A stretch of 64,000 bases of DNA, taken from the NCBI RefSeq assembly GCF_002979475.1, contig NZ_PCOY01000022.1:1-64000 (forward strand), in the 5' to 3' direction. Under the pieces are notes generated by a model. The model was not told where the DNA came from and ran no database searches. It worked only from the letters and a program-made list of their open reading frames with translations. Shown one piece after another: positions 1 through 7,242 of the stretch (the stretch's first letter is position 1; every line of letters begins with the position of its first letter). This stretch comes from Microbacterium sp. MYb62. Lineage in GTDB: Bacteria > Actinomycetota > Actinomycetes > Actinomycetales > Microbacteriaceae. A program made the translations under genes and the position numbers.

Positions 1-85
1 GCGGACAGACCTCCTCCAGCACGGGTGGACGGACCGGAGGATCACCGCTGCGGTGCGGGAGGGAGGAAGGGTCGGCGGGCGGGGT

Positions 86-91
86 TAGGGT
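86..91 (+). promoter_or_regulatory. -10 box of a leaderless promoter for the YqaJ gene
   Basis: TAGGGT lies 6 nt before the GTG start, so it occupies -12 to -7 if transcription begins on the start codon. This TANNNT arrangement is the usual actinobacterial leaderless promoter and recurs at other genes in this window. No clear -35 box is seen. Confidence 0.5.
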
Positions 92-97
92 CGAAGG

Positions 98-778
98 GTG
101 ACCCCGGAACTCTCTGCACGCATCGTCGCGGACTCCCGCGACCGCGTCGCATGGTTGCGAGCGCGCTCGCGCGGGATCACCGCCACCGACGTCGCAGGAC
201 TCACCTCCGAGCGCTCGATCGCCCGGGCGGCGGACTCGAAACTCGGCGGCGGACCCCGATTCGGCGGCAACGCGTACACCGATCACGGGCGGCGGCGCGA
301 GCCCGAGATCGCAGCCTGGGTTGCGGCGACACACGGCATCCTCCCCTCCTCCGCCCTGTTCCGGGCCGAGGTCGAACACCGCCACCTCGCCACCCCCGAC
401 GGCATCGCGGTGGACCCCGACGGGCGCGTGAAGCTCGCCGAGATCAAGACCACGAACAAGGCGTTCCGCGGCATCCCTCGCACGTACCTCCGTCAGGTGT
501 GGTGGCAGCAGCACGTGCTCGGCGCCGAGCGGACGCTGTTCGTGTGGGAGGAGCACGTCGACTTCGCCCCGATCCACGATGAACCGCGCTGCGTGTGGAT
601 CGACCGCGACGACCGCGAGATCGCGAAGCTCGTCGGACTCGCCACCGACCTCATCGACGAGCTGTACCGACGCACCACCGGTCAGCAGATCCCGAGCAAG
701 GTGATGGATGCCGCGGCCAGCCGCCGCGAGCAGCTCCGCGAACGCGACGCCTTCCGCGCGCTGGCACTCGCCGACTGA
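98..778 (+). CDS. YqaJ-type (lambda-exonuclease-fold) nuclease, stand-alone
   Basis: The 226-residue product resembles the YqaJ viral recombinase family, a PD-(D/E)XK nuclease fold that in phages resects DNA ends for single-strand annealing. Visible family marks are RGITATDVAGL near residues 25-35 (the usual GIGASD box), the GRRREPEI segment at 64-71, a candidate catalytic Asp at 101 or 106, the E115-I-K117 catalytic pair, and the Q-rich QVWWQQ helix near 138. No recT, ssb or other phage gene is adjacent, so a housekeeping or degenerate-prophage role is open. The GTG start is chosen because a leaderless -10 box lies 6 nt upstream. A convergent hairpin follows the stop codon. The family call is fairly firm; the cellular role is not known. 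Confidence 0.8.
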   Translation: MTPELSARIVADSRDRVAWLRARSRGITATDVAGLTSERSIARAADSKLGGGPRFGGNAYTDHGRRREPEIAAWVAATHGILPSSALFRAEVEHRHLATPDGIAVDPDGRVKLAEIKTTNKAFRGIPRTYLRQVWWQQHVLGAERTLFVWEEHVDFAPIHDEPRCVWIDRDDREIAKLVGLATDLIDELYRRTTGQQIPSKVMDAAASRREQLRERDAFRALALAD

Positions 779-779
779 C

Positions 780-798
780 ACGCCGCCGAGGCGGCGGC
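780..798. terminator. GC-rich stem-loop between convergent genes
   Basis: GCCGCC and GGCGGC repeats form a short stem with a very small loop just after the YqaJ stop and just before the stop of the leftward gene. It could end transcripts from both sides. There is no T-tract, so the call is tentative. Confidence 0.35.
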
Positions 799-803
799 AC
801 TCC

Positions 804-1301
804 TCAGGTGCAGGTGTTGTTGCCGCCGAGCCCCAGGAGCCCGCCGACCGACAACGAGCGCGTCGCCGCCGGAGACACCCACGATGTTCCGGAGTAGACG
901 GTCTCGACCTTCACCGCGTTGGTCGATCCGAGGAGACTCCCCAACAGGGTGTTCAGCAAACCCGAGCTGATGGTGGACGTGTAGGTGTACGGACCCGACC
1001 CGCTCTGCGTGACATTGGTGTTGTCCACGACGACGTTGTTGATGGAGAATCGCTGCTGCGCTTTCAGATAGGGCGACGTCCAGCTGATCGTGAAGCCGGT
1101 GAACGTCCCCAGGAAGCTCGTCACCGTGCAGGAGGTGACCACGGGGCTCGCCAGCGTCGACGCGGTGAAGGACCCCGCGGCGTACTCGCTGTCGGTGAAG
1201 GCGGCGTCGGTCATCTGCACGGCGGGCGATGTCGCGATTCCGACGAGCACCGCGAGACCGACCGCACCGGCGAGGATGCGTGCACGCGCGTGACGCCTCA
1301 T
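804..1301 (-). CDS. SipW-dependent-type signal peptide protein C (small secreted protein)
   Basis: The 165-residue protein begins with an Arg-rich n-region and a hydrophobic segment (AGAVGLAVLVGIA), followed by AAFTDSEYAAGSFTAS. A T/N-D-S-E motif just after the hydrophobic core is the mark of secreted proteins processed by SipW-like signal peptidases, the group that contains Bacillus TasA. The body is Ser/Thr/Gly-rich with two cysteines in the central part and one near the C-terminus (NNTCT). It is the last gene of the leftward SipW operon, and its ATG overlaps the stop of the LATTG surface protein by 4 bp, so translation is probably coupled. The longer in-frame upstream extension is rejected because it reads through the preceding gene. 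Function is inferred to be a surface or fibre component; no enzymatic motif is seen. Confidence 0.72.
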   Translation of the reverse strand: MRRHARARILAGAVGLAVLVGIATSPAVQMTDAAFTDSEYAAGSFTASTLASPVVTSCTVTSFLGTFTGFTISWTSPYLKAQQRFSINNVVVDNTNVTQSGSGPYTYTSTISSGLLNTLLGSLLGSTNAVKVETVYSGTSWVSPAATRSLSVGGLLGLGGNNTCT

Positions 1302-1930
1302 CTCGCACCCTCCGCCGTGGACCCCGCACGTCGGCGACGGAGGAGCACCAGCGCCGTTCCCCCGACGACGAGCACGGTCCCGGCACCGACCGCCCAGGGC
1401 ACGCCGAGCGGTGACCCCGTCGTCGCGAGCCCGCCGTCCGACCCGACGGACACGCTCTCCCCCGCACCCTGCGCGAGCACGCGGACGTCGGTACTGCCGG
1501 TCCCGTCCGCCGGATCCAGGAAGATGGCGAGCCGGAGGTGCGCCGTCTCGGTGTCGGCGATCTGCGTCAGAGGGATCTCCTCCCCGTCGCGCGGGATGCT
1601 CCAGCCCGTGCGCAGTTCGGTCGCACCCCCAGGGCACCCGCCGGCTGTCCAGGCCTGACGGCACATCGAGACATCGAGGAGCAGCTGCGCATCACCCGTC
1701 GCGCTGACCGCGATCTGCACGACTCCCGGATCCGGCGCGTCCGCGCTCACCGCGACATCCCACTCGACGGGCTGCCCTGGAAGCAGGCTGCCGGCCGCCG
1801 CCCAGTCCGCGACGGAGACGAGGCGCAGAACCGCCCCTTGGATGACCTGAGTCGTCGGCGCCGCCCACACGGCTGACGGCATCGCGACCGCGACGGCCGC
1901 GAGAAGCAGGGCGGCGAGCGCGCGTCTCAT
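1298..1930 (-). CDS. LATTG-anchored surface protein of the SipW operon
   Basis: The 210-residue protein has a classical N-terminal signal peptide (LAALLLAAVAVAMPSAVWAA), an extracellular domain of about 130 residues with two Cys, then GLATTG, a hydrophobic span (about 175-200) and an RRRR tail. LAXTG followed by membrane span and basic tail is the sorting signal of actinobacterial class E sortases, so the protein is probably linked to the cell wall. No sortase gene is visible in the window. The gene overlaps both neighbours by ATGA junctions, placing it between the SipW peptidase and secreted protein C in one operon. A plausible role is to anchor the SipW-processed proteins to the wall; this is inference. 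Confidence 0.7.
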   Translation of the reverse strand: MRRALAALLLAAVAVAMPSAVWAAPTTQVIQGAVLRLVSVADWAAAGSLLPGQPVEWDVAVSADAPDPGVVQIAVSATGDAQLLLDVSMCRQAWTAGGCPGGATELRTGWSIPRDGEEIPLTQIADTETAHLRLAIFLDPADGTGSTDVRVLAQGAGESVSVGSDGGLATTGSPLGVPWAVGAGTVLVVGGTALVLLRRRRAGSTAEGAR

Positions 1931-2544
1931 GGCCCGGTCCCCTCGACATCGTGTCCGGAGCGGCGCTGCCCGCGTGGCCAGAAGGCCCAGACGACCAGCG
2001 CCGTGGCCGCAATGGTCAGCGATCCGAGAACCACCGGGTTGCCCATGCCTGCGACGATCATGGCGATGCCGGGGATGGAGAACAGCACGGTCCGTACAGA
2101 TGACACCGGGTACGGGAACGGGTCGTCCGCGGCGTTCGCATCGCCGCGCATAGTGATGATGCGCTCGTCCGCTCTCGTGCCGGCGGCGATCGTGGTGACT
2201 CGGTGGGTGACCGGCAGCTCTCCCTCACGGTCGACCGTCACGATGTCGCCGACCTCGATCTCGCTGGCGGGGACACGCTGCACCACGGCGACGGAGCCCG
2301 CAGGGATCGTCGGCGACATCGAGCCCGTGCGAAACATGATGAGCGTGATCTGCGCGGTGACGGCGAGCACGACGAGCAGGATGCAGACCGCGCCGGCCGC
2401 GGCGGCGAGCCAGAGCAGTGCGTCGCCGATGATCCGTCCCGGTCGAAACCGCGCACGCGCGGGGACGGCGACCGGGTGCCGATCGATCGCGTCCGACGCC
2501 GAGCCCGTTTCCCGTAGGCTCCGCCGTGTCGCCGGGGTCGTCAT
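1927..2544 (-). CDS. sipW: SipW-like (ER-type) signal peptidase I
   Basis: The 205-residue membrane peptidase carries the serine motif FRTGSMSPT with catalytic Ser75 and, instead of the lysine of ordinary bacterial signal peptidases, a histidine in LPVTHRV (His114). This Ser-His pair defines the ER/SipW type that matures TasA-class proteins. A transmembrane segment covers roughly residues 42-70 and one or two more occur near 150-190. The start is set at the ATG preceded by AGGAGG-like GGGAGGAGGACGAG; upstream in-frame sequence overlaps the next gene and has no signal. The gene sits among three candidate substrates and overlaps the surface-protein gene by 4 bp, a context that supports a dedicated peptidase. 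Confidence 0.88.
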   Translation of the reverse strand: MTTPATRRSLRETGSASDAIDRHPVAVPARARFRPGRIIGDALLWLAAAAGAVCILLVVLAVTAQITLIMFRTGSMSPTIPAGSVAVVQRVPASEIEVGDIVTVDREGELPVTHRVTTIAAGTRADERIITMRGDANAADDPFPYPVSSVRTVLFSIPGIAMIVAGMGNPVVLGSLTIAATALVVWAFWPRGQRRSGHDVEGTGP

Positions 2545-2573
2545 CTCGTCCTCCTCCCTGCCGTCCGCTCCTG

Positions 2574-3191
2574 TTACGACGATGTCCCCTGGATCTGCCA
2601 GGTCTGCGTCATCGTCAGCCCCTGCGCGGCGTTGGGTGCCGTCGTCGGGAGTGTGACCGCGAAGCAGTAGTTGACCTGCGCCCCGCCGTTCGCCGTCACG
2701 ACCTGCGTCGCCGAACCGCCCGCCGTCAGCGCGGATCCGTCTGCGACGACCGCGGTGCCCGCCCCGTAGGTGGTCGCATTGCAGGTGGTGCCGGCGATCG
2801 TGCGGACGCCATACGTCAGATACGTCGCGAGACCCGTACCCCCGGGCGTTCCCGCACTCAGCTGCAGTGTCCCCGCGACCGAGGGGTTGGCGGTCTTCAC
2901 ACTGAACAGCGCATACGTGGAGTTCCCCGGCGCCATGGCGGTGGGGGCGAGCTGGAAGTTCAACGCAGCGGCGGCTCCCGTCGTCGCGTGGCTCGAGAAC
3001 GTCGTCCCGTCGGTGGCGCCGACGATGTCGAACCTGCCGGCGGTGAAGTTCGCGGATCCGAACTCGGAATCGTTCCACGCGGCGAGGGTCGCCGCCATGC
3101 CGATGCCGAACACGAGCCCGCCCGCGAGGACGGCTCTCAGCCGACGGGAGCGCAGCCGCCGCCTCTCCCGCGCTTCGCTGCGGGTGACCAT
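2574..3191 (-). CDS. SipW-dependent-type signal peptide protein B (TasA-like)
   Basis: The 205-residue protein has a basic N-terminus, the hydrophobic run VLAGGLVFGIGMAATLA and then AWNDSEFGSANFTAG, the SipW-cognate signal signature. The mature part is rich in Ala, Thr and Gly with one Cys pair, consistent with a beta-rich secreted protein. It is a clear paralogue of the gene immediately upstream: both share the NDSEF box and the following FTAG segment with a TDG motif. It lies 7 nt downstream of that gene and 29 nt upstream of the sipW gene, so co-transcription and processing by SipW are likely. A matrix or fibre subunit role is inferred from TasA; no polymerisation motif can be read directly. 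Confidence 0.78.
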   Translation of the reverse strand: MVTRSEARERRRLRSRRLRAVLAGGLVFGIGMAATLAAWNDSEFGSANFTAGRFDIVGATDGTTFSSHATTGAAAALNFQLAPTAMAPGNSTYALFSVKTANPSVAGTLQLSAGTPGGTGLATYLTYGVRTIAGTTCNATTYGAGTAVVADGSALTAGGSATQVVTANGGAQVNYCFAVTLPTTAPNAAQGLTMTQTWQIQGTSS

Positions 3192-3198
3192 CGCATGC

Positions 3199-3819
3199 TC
3201 AGTTCGTCGACGTCGCCGTGAACTTCCACGTGGCGTTGGTCACTAGGCTCGGTTCGAGCGCGGCGTCCGCCGTCACCTTGAAGCACAGCTGCACGGCCGT
3301 GCCCGGATCGGTCGCCGTCGCCCCGGCCGTGAGCGGCACCGTGGTCACACCGGTCTGCGCTTCGAGTGTCGTGCCGGTGGCGATCGGCGTCCCCGTCGCC
3401 GACGCCGCGTCGCAGGTCGCGCCCGGTGCGAGCTGGTAGATCGAGTAGGAGAGGTGCTCGGAGTTCGAGCTCGCCGCGGGGTCGGCGGTCGCGCCGTCGG
3501 CGACGAGGTCCGCCCCGCTCGTGGTGCCGACGCCGAGGCGCACCCAGAACCCCGCGTACACGGAGCTCGTCGGCGACATGTTGCCCACGAGGCCCGCCGG
3601 CAGGGTGAAGGCGAGCGTCGCCGCGGTGCCGGCGGAGTCGTGGTCGGCGTAGGCGCTGCCGTCGGTCGATCCCTCCAGGTTGAACGCCCCGGCGGTGAAC
3701 GTGCCGTTCGCGAACTCGGAATCGTTCCAGACGGCGAGTGTCACCGCGGTACCGACACCGAGCACGAGCCCGCCCGCCAGTACCGCCAGGATCTTGCGCT
3801 GGGTTGCCTTGGTTGCCAT
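3199..3819 (-). CDS. SipW-dependent-type signal peptide protein A (TasA-like), first gene of the operon
   Basis: The 206-residue protein shows a short basic N-terminus, hydrophobic core LAVLAGGLVLGVGTAVTLA and the AVWNDSEFANGTFTAG box typical of SipW-processed proteins. It pairs with the downstream paralogue, and the two differ mainly in the C-terminal half. The ATG has a good ribosome binding site (GAGGGGGAAG) and heads a five-gene leftward operon A-B-sipW-LATTG protein-C. The promoter must lie in the interval that also holds the divergent efflux-pump promoter. Probable role: major extracellular subunit of a surface layer or fibre, by analogy with TasA. Confidence 0.8.
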   Translation of the reverse strand: MATKATQRKILAVLAGGLVLGVGTAVTLAVWNDSEFANGTFTAGAFNLEGSTDGSAYADHDSAGTAATLAFTLPAGLVGNMSPTSSVYAGFWVRLGVGTTSGADLVADGATADPAASSNSEHLSYSIYQLAPGATCDAASATGTPIATGTTLEAQTGVTTVPLTAGATATDPGTAVQLCFKVTADAALEPSLVTNATWKFTATSTN

Positions 3820-3992
3820 GTCGCTTCCCCCTCAGGAATTCGTGAACCACGGGAATGCCTGTGCTCCAGTCGCCCCTCAACGACCCGCATCCGCGCGTTT
3901 GCGCCATCCTCTCCTTGCCCCACCCGCAGAACAAGGCGATTTCGCGCAGGACATTCGCTCATCCCGCGCAGACCCGAAACCTCTCCTGAAAT

Positions 3993-4038
3993 CGTTGACG
4001 TATATCAACGACCGGAGTATAGTTGACGCAGTTCAACC
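3993..4038 (+). promoter_or_regulatory. Efflux-pump promoter overlapped by two MarR-type operators
   Basis: A near-consensus promoter is visible: TTGACG at 3995-4000, 17 nt spacer, TATAGT at 4018-4023. Two copies of GTTGA-N6-TCAAC lie on it, at 3994-4009 (covering the -35 box) and 4022-4037 (covering the end of the -10 box and the start site), 28 bp apart. The first extends to CGTTGACGTATATCAACG. A MarR-family gene is the second gene of the operon, so these are its likely autoregulatory operators. Confidence 0.75.
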
Positions 4039-4095
4039 ATCTTGCGCGCGCCAGAGCTGTCGCAGCATCTCCACACACTCTGCGAAAGGTCACGC

Positions 4096-5817
4096 ATGAC
4101 CACGGATTCCCCCGTCAAGATGACGCATCGCCAGGTGCTCGAAGCCCTCACCGGCCTCCTGCTCGGCATGTTCGTCTCGATGATCGCCACCACGGTGGTC
4201 TCCACCTCGATGCCCGTCATCGTGCACGACCTCGGTGGCGACCAGGCCGCCTACACCTGGGTCATCACCGCGACCCTCCTCACCACGGCGATCTCCACCC
4301 CGATCTGGGGCAAGCTCGCCGACCTGTTCAACCGCAAGCTGCTGATCCAGATCGCGATCGTGATCTTCGTGGGGGCTACGGCCGCGGCAGGTTTCGCGCA
4401 GGACACGAACACTCTCATCGCCTTCCGCGCCATCCAGGGCATCGGCGGCGGCGGGCTCGCCGCCCTCAGCCAGGTCATCATGGCCGACATCATCAGCCCG
4501 CGTGAGCGCGGCCGCTACATGGGCCTGTTCGGCGCCGTGATGGCCGTCGCCACCGTGGGCGGTCCGCTGCTCGGCGGATGGATCACCGACGTCGCGAACT
4601 GGCGCTGGAACTTCTTCGTCGCGCTCCCCTTCGCCGTGGCCGCACTGATCATCCTGCAGAAGACACTGCACATCAGCACCGAGCGCACCCGAAAGGTCTC
4701 GATCGACTACGTCGGCATCGTGCTGCTGTCCGCCGCCGTCTCGCTGATCCTCATCTGGATCACCAACGCCGGCTCCGCCTTCGACTGGTGGAGCACCGAG
4801 ACGGTGCTCATGGTGGGCGGCGCGATCGTCTCGGCCATCGCCTTCGTCATCGTCGAGCTCAAGGTGCGCGAGCCGCTCATCCCGCTCACGCTCTTCCGCG
4901 GCCGCACATTCACACTGTCGGTGCTCGCCTCCATCTCCATCGGCGTCGCGATGTTCGGCACCTCGGTGTACCTCGCTCAGTACATGCAGCTCTCCCGCGG
5001 CGCCACGCCGACCGAGGCCGGGCTCATGACGCTGCCGATGATGGCCGGTCTGCTGATCTCTTCCATGGTCATCGGCCAGCTCGTCACCCGCTTCGGCAAG
5101 TGGAAGGGCTACCTGATCCTCGGCTCCGTGCTGCTGATCGCCGGTTCCGTGATGCTGTCGACGCTGCACTACGACACGAACTTCGTCCTGGTCTCGATCT
5201 ACATGTTCGTGATGGGCGCCGGCGTCGGCATGACGATGCAGAACCTCGTGCTCATCGTGCAGAACGTCGCGAAGCCCAGCGAGATGGGTGTCGCGAGCTC
5301 GGGCGTGACCTTCTTCCGGAGCCTGGGTGGCACGGTCGGCGTCTCGGTCATGGGCGCCGTGCTCGCGAACAGCCTCACCGGGCTGTTCAGCGACGGCAAG
5401 GAACGCATCGGCGCCGCGATCGCGCAGCTCGGCGACAAGGGCGCCGAGGTCGCCGCGCAGCTCTCCAGCGGCACCTTGCCCGAGGTCCGGCTCCTCCCGG
5501 AGCCCGTGCGCTCGATCATCGAGGACTTCTACGCGCAGGCGATCTCCCACGCGTTCCTGATCGGCATCCCGCTGGCCGTGATCAGCCTCATCGCGATCCT
5601 GTTCCTGCCGAACCGCCCGCTCACGACGATGACGACGAGCGAACGCGCCCAGGCGGATGCTGCCGAGAAGAAGTCCGTCGACGGCACGGTGGACGATGCC
5701 GCCGACGTCGCGATCGCCGATGCGACGGCGATGTCGGGAGCGCCGACGACCGGCGCCGTGGCGGTGCCCGAACGTACGGGAGACCACGGCGATACGGCAT
5801 CCGATGTCCGACGCTGA
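4096..5817 (+). CDS. MFS multidrug efflux transporter, EmrB/QacA (DHA2) type
   Basis: The 573-residue protein has about 14 predicted membrane spans and the MFS loop motif GKLADLFNRK after the second span, plus RAIQGIGGGGLAAL in span 4 and the antiporter-type GGPLLGGWI in span 5. This is the proton-driven DHA2 drug efflux family. The C-terminal tail (about 60 residues) is Ala/Asp/Thr-rich and cytoplasmic. The ATG at this position has AAAGG 6-7 nt upstream; a longer in-frame ATG start would sit almost on the operator. The stop overlaps the downstream MarR gene by 14 bp. Expression is expected to be released when a MarR ligand, perhaps the pump substrate, is present. Substrate is unknown. Confidence 0.88.
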   Translation: MTTDSPVKMTHRQVLEALTGLLLGMFVSMIATTVVSTSMPVIVHDLGGDQAAYTWVITATLLTTAISTPIWGKLADLFNRKLLIQIAIVIFVGATAAAGFAQDTNTLIAFRAIQGIGGGGLAALSQVIMADIISPRERGRYMGLFGAVMAVATVGGPLLGGWITDVANWRWNFFVALPFAVAALIILQKTLHISTERTRKVSIDYVGIVLLSAAVSLILIWITNAGSAFDWWSTETVLMVGGAIVSAIAFVIVELKVREPLIPLTLFRGRTFTLSVLASISIGVAMFGTSVYLAQYMQLSRGATPTEAGLMTLPMMAGLLISSMVIGQLVTRFGKWKGYLILGSVLLIAGSVMLSTLHYDTNFVLVSIYMFVMGAGVGMTMQNLVLIVQNVAKPSEMGVASSGVTFFRSLGGTVGVSVMGAVLANSLTGLFSDGKERIGAAIAQLGDKGAEVAAQLSSGTLPEVRLLPEPVRSIIEDFYAQAISHAFLIGIPLAVISLIAILFLPNRPLTTMTTSERAQADAAEKKSVDGTVDDAADVAIADATAMSGAPTTGAVAVPERTGDHGDTASDVRR

Positions 5818-6292
5818 CCACGTCACCGACACCCCGGAGGCGCGGGCCGCGGCGGTCCGCGCCCTCGAGGCGGAGTTCGGCGAGCTGATCACGCACTTCC
5901 GTCGCGTGATCACGGAGAACGCGAATCGAGTGAGCCCCGGCCTGCTCCCCGGCGCCTACAAGATCTTCACCACGATCGCGCGCTGCGAACGCGTGACGGT
6001 GTCGACCCTGTCCGAGCGGATGCTCATGGACAAGGGCCAGGTCAGCCGCACGGTGCGCGAGCTGGAGGACCTCGGGCTGATCGGACGTTCGCCCGACCCC
6101 TCCGATGGCCGCTCGTTCCTGCTGCAGCTCACCCCACAGGGCGAGGAGCGGCTCGCTGCGGCCAGACTGCCGCAGGAAGGCCGACTGCTTCGCACGCTCG
6201 AGGACTGGAGCCTCACCGACATCGGGAGCCTCACCCGGCTTCTGCACGCCCTCGCTTCCGGCGTGACGCCGGGTGCGAACGCGGACGACTGA
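5804..6292 (+). CDS. MarR family transcriptional regulator of the efflux operon
   Basis: The 162-residue protein has the MarR winged-helix layout: an N-terminal helix, the HTH region TVSTLSERMLMDKGQVSRTVRELEDLG at about 66-92 (recognition helix GQVSRTVR), and the wing RSPDPSDGRSFLLQLTPQG. The start is the ATG overlapping the end of the pump gene by 14 bp, so the two are translationally coupled. Its target is almost certainly the pair of GTTGA-N6-TCAAC palindromes upstream of the pump. Its 3' end overlaps the convergent lysG gene by 62 bp. Confidence 0.85.
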   Translation: MSDADHVTDTPEARAAAVRALEAEFGELITHFRRVITENANRVSPGLLPGAYKIFTTIARCERVTVSTLSERMLMDKGQVSRTVRELEDLGLIGRSPDPSDGRSFLLQLTPQGEERLAAARLPQEGRLLRTLEDWSLTDIGSLTRLLHALASGVTPGANADD

Positions 6293-7172
6293 CCGACGCG
6301 CCGAGCACACGACGCGCCTCGGCGGCGATCTCCCCGGCGATCGTGTCGAGCAGCTCGGACCGCAGATTCCACTGCTGCCAGAAGAGCTGCACGCGAAGGG
6401 CCGGTCCGCCCAGGGGGACCAGGCCGGGCGCCTCCTGCAGCAGCGGCACCATGCCCCACCCGAGCCCGTGCCCGACGGCGAGGGCGTAGTCGTGCGATGC
6501 CGGGACGTAGTGGCGCGGCACTCCTTCCTGCCCGACGGCCATCGCTCGGAGCCACTCGTGCTGCAGAGTGTCCCTTCGATCGAAGTCGACGAACGGCGCC
6601 GCAGCCAGGGCGGTCGCGGTCACCCCGTCCGCGAACCAGCGCTGCACGAATCCCGGCTCGGCCATCGCCCGGTACTCGAGCACGCCCAGAGGAGACACCG
6701 AGCATCCGGAGACCGGCGCCTCCTCGCTCGTGACGGCCGCCATCACGGTGCCGGACTCCAGCAGACGCGCGGTGAAGTTCTGATCGTCGCGGTGCAGGTC
6801 GAAGTCGACGTCGTGGCGAGCCGAGAGCCGTGCGAGAGGGGCCAGGAACCACGTCGCCATCGAGTCGGCGTTCACCGCGAGGGGGATGCTGATGCGACGC
6901 GTGGCCCCGGCGTCATCGATCCCCACACCGACGAGCGCATCGTGTTCGAGAAGGGCGACCTGCCTCGCCAGACGCACGACCGCTTCTCCCGCTTCCGTCA
7001 ACCGCGCGGGCTTCGTGCGCACCACCAGGATGCGACCGAGTTGCTGCTCGAGTGTCTTCAGCCGCTGACTCACCGCGGAGGGAGTGATCTGCAACCGCTT
7101 CGAGGCGGCGTCCAGCGTCCCCTCGTCGATGATCGCGGCGAGAGTCGTCGCCAGCTCCGGATCGATGCGCAC
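6231..7172 (-). CDS. lysG: LysR family regulator LysG/ArgP
   Basis: The product of about 313 residues has an N-terminal LysR HTH (TLDAASKRLQITPSAVSQRLKTLE) and a substrate domain. Together with the divergent lysE this is the LysG activator that senses basic amino acids and switches on export. The GTG start chosen gives MRIDPELATTLAAI, the usual short N-terminus before the HTH; an ATG 45 bp upstream with a GGGAG-like site would add 15 residues and would place the LysR palindrome inside the coding region. The 3' end overlaps marR by 62 bp. The Arg/Ser-rich C-terminal tail of about 20 residues is extra to the family. Confidence 0.8.
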   Translation of the reverse strand: MRIDPELATTLAAIIDEGTLDAASKRLQITPSAVSQRLKTLEQQLGRILVVRTKPARLTEAGEAVVRLARQVALLEHDALVGVGIDDAGATRRISIPLAVNADSMATWFLAPLARLSARHDVDFDLHRDDQNFTARLLESGTVMAAVTSEEAPVSGCSVSPLGVLEYRAMAEPGFVQRWFADGVTATALAAAPFVDFDRRDTLQHEWLRAMAVGQEGVPRHYVPASHDYALAVGHGLGWGMVPLLQEAPGLVPLGGPALRVQLFWQQWNLRSELLDTIAGEIAAEARRVLGASVSRPRSHPASRRKRGRAEAG

Positions 7173-7189
7173 ATTAGCGATCCTAATGT
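7171..7189. promoter_or_regulatory. LysG operator (LysR box) between lysG and lysE
   Basis: ACATTAG-CGATC-CTAATGT is a perfect 7-bp inverted repeat with a T-N11-A core, the LysR-type recognition pattern. Its centre is 63 bp upstream of the lysE ATG, which is the predicted start site, and it overlaps the start of lysG, fitting activation of lysE plus autorepression. Confidence 0.75.
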
Positions 7190-7207
7190 CCCGGTAGGAA
7201 TCTTCGC

Positions 7208-7236
7208 TTCCTTTCATCTTCTCCCATTCCTAAGCT
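7208..7236 (+). promoter_or_regulatory. Leaderless promoter of lysE
   Basis: TAAGCT at 7231-7236 is 6 nt before the lysE ATG, so it is a -10 box for transcription starting on the ATG. A weak TTCCTT at 7208-7213 is 17 nt upstream, as expected of an activator-dependent promoter. There is no ribosome binding site. Confidence 0.55.
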
Positions 7237-7242
7237 GAATCC

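Noticed and set aside
4078..4098. Possible additional small leader frame before the efflux gene
   Set aside because: The sequence before the MFS ATG is better explained as a ribosome site; no stop-start arrangement suggests a leader.
4090..5913. Long minus-strand reading frame opposite the MFS and MarR genes
   Set aside because: It is His/Asp/Glu/Arg/Gly-rich without motifs and exactly antisense to a clear membrane transporter; it arises from GC codon bias.
6231..6292. 62-bp overlap of marR and lysG considered as a frameshift or annotation error
   Set aside because: Both frames have good codon bias and family-typical C-termini; convergent overlap of this length is possible. The extra lysG C-terminal tail is the only soft part.
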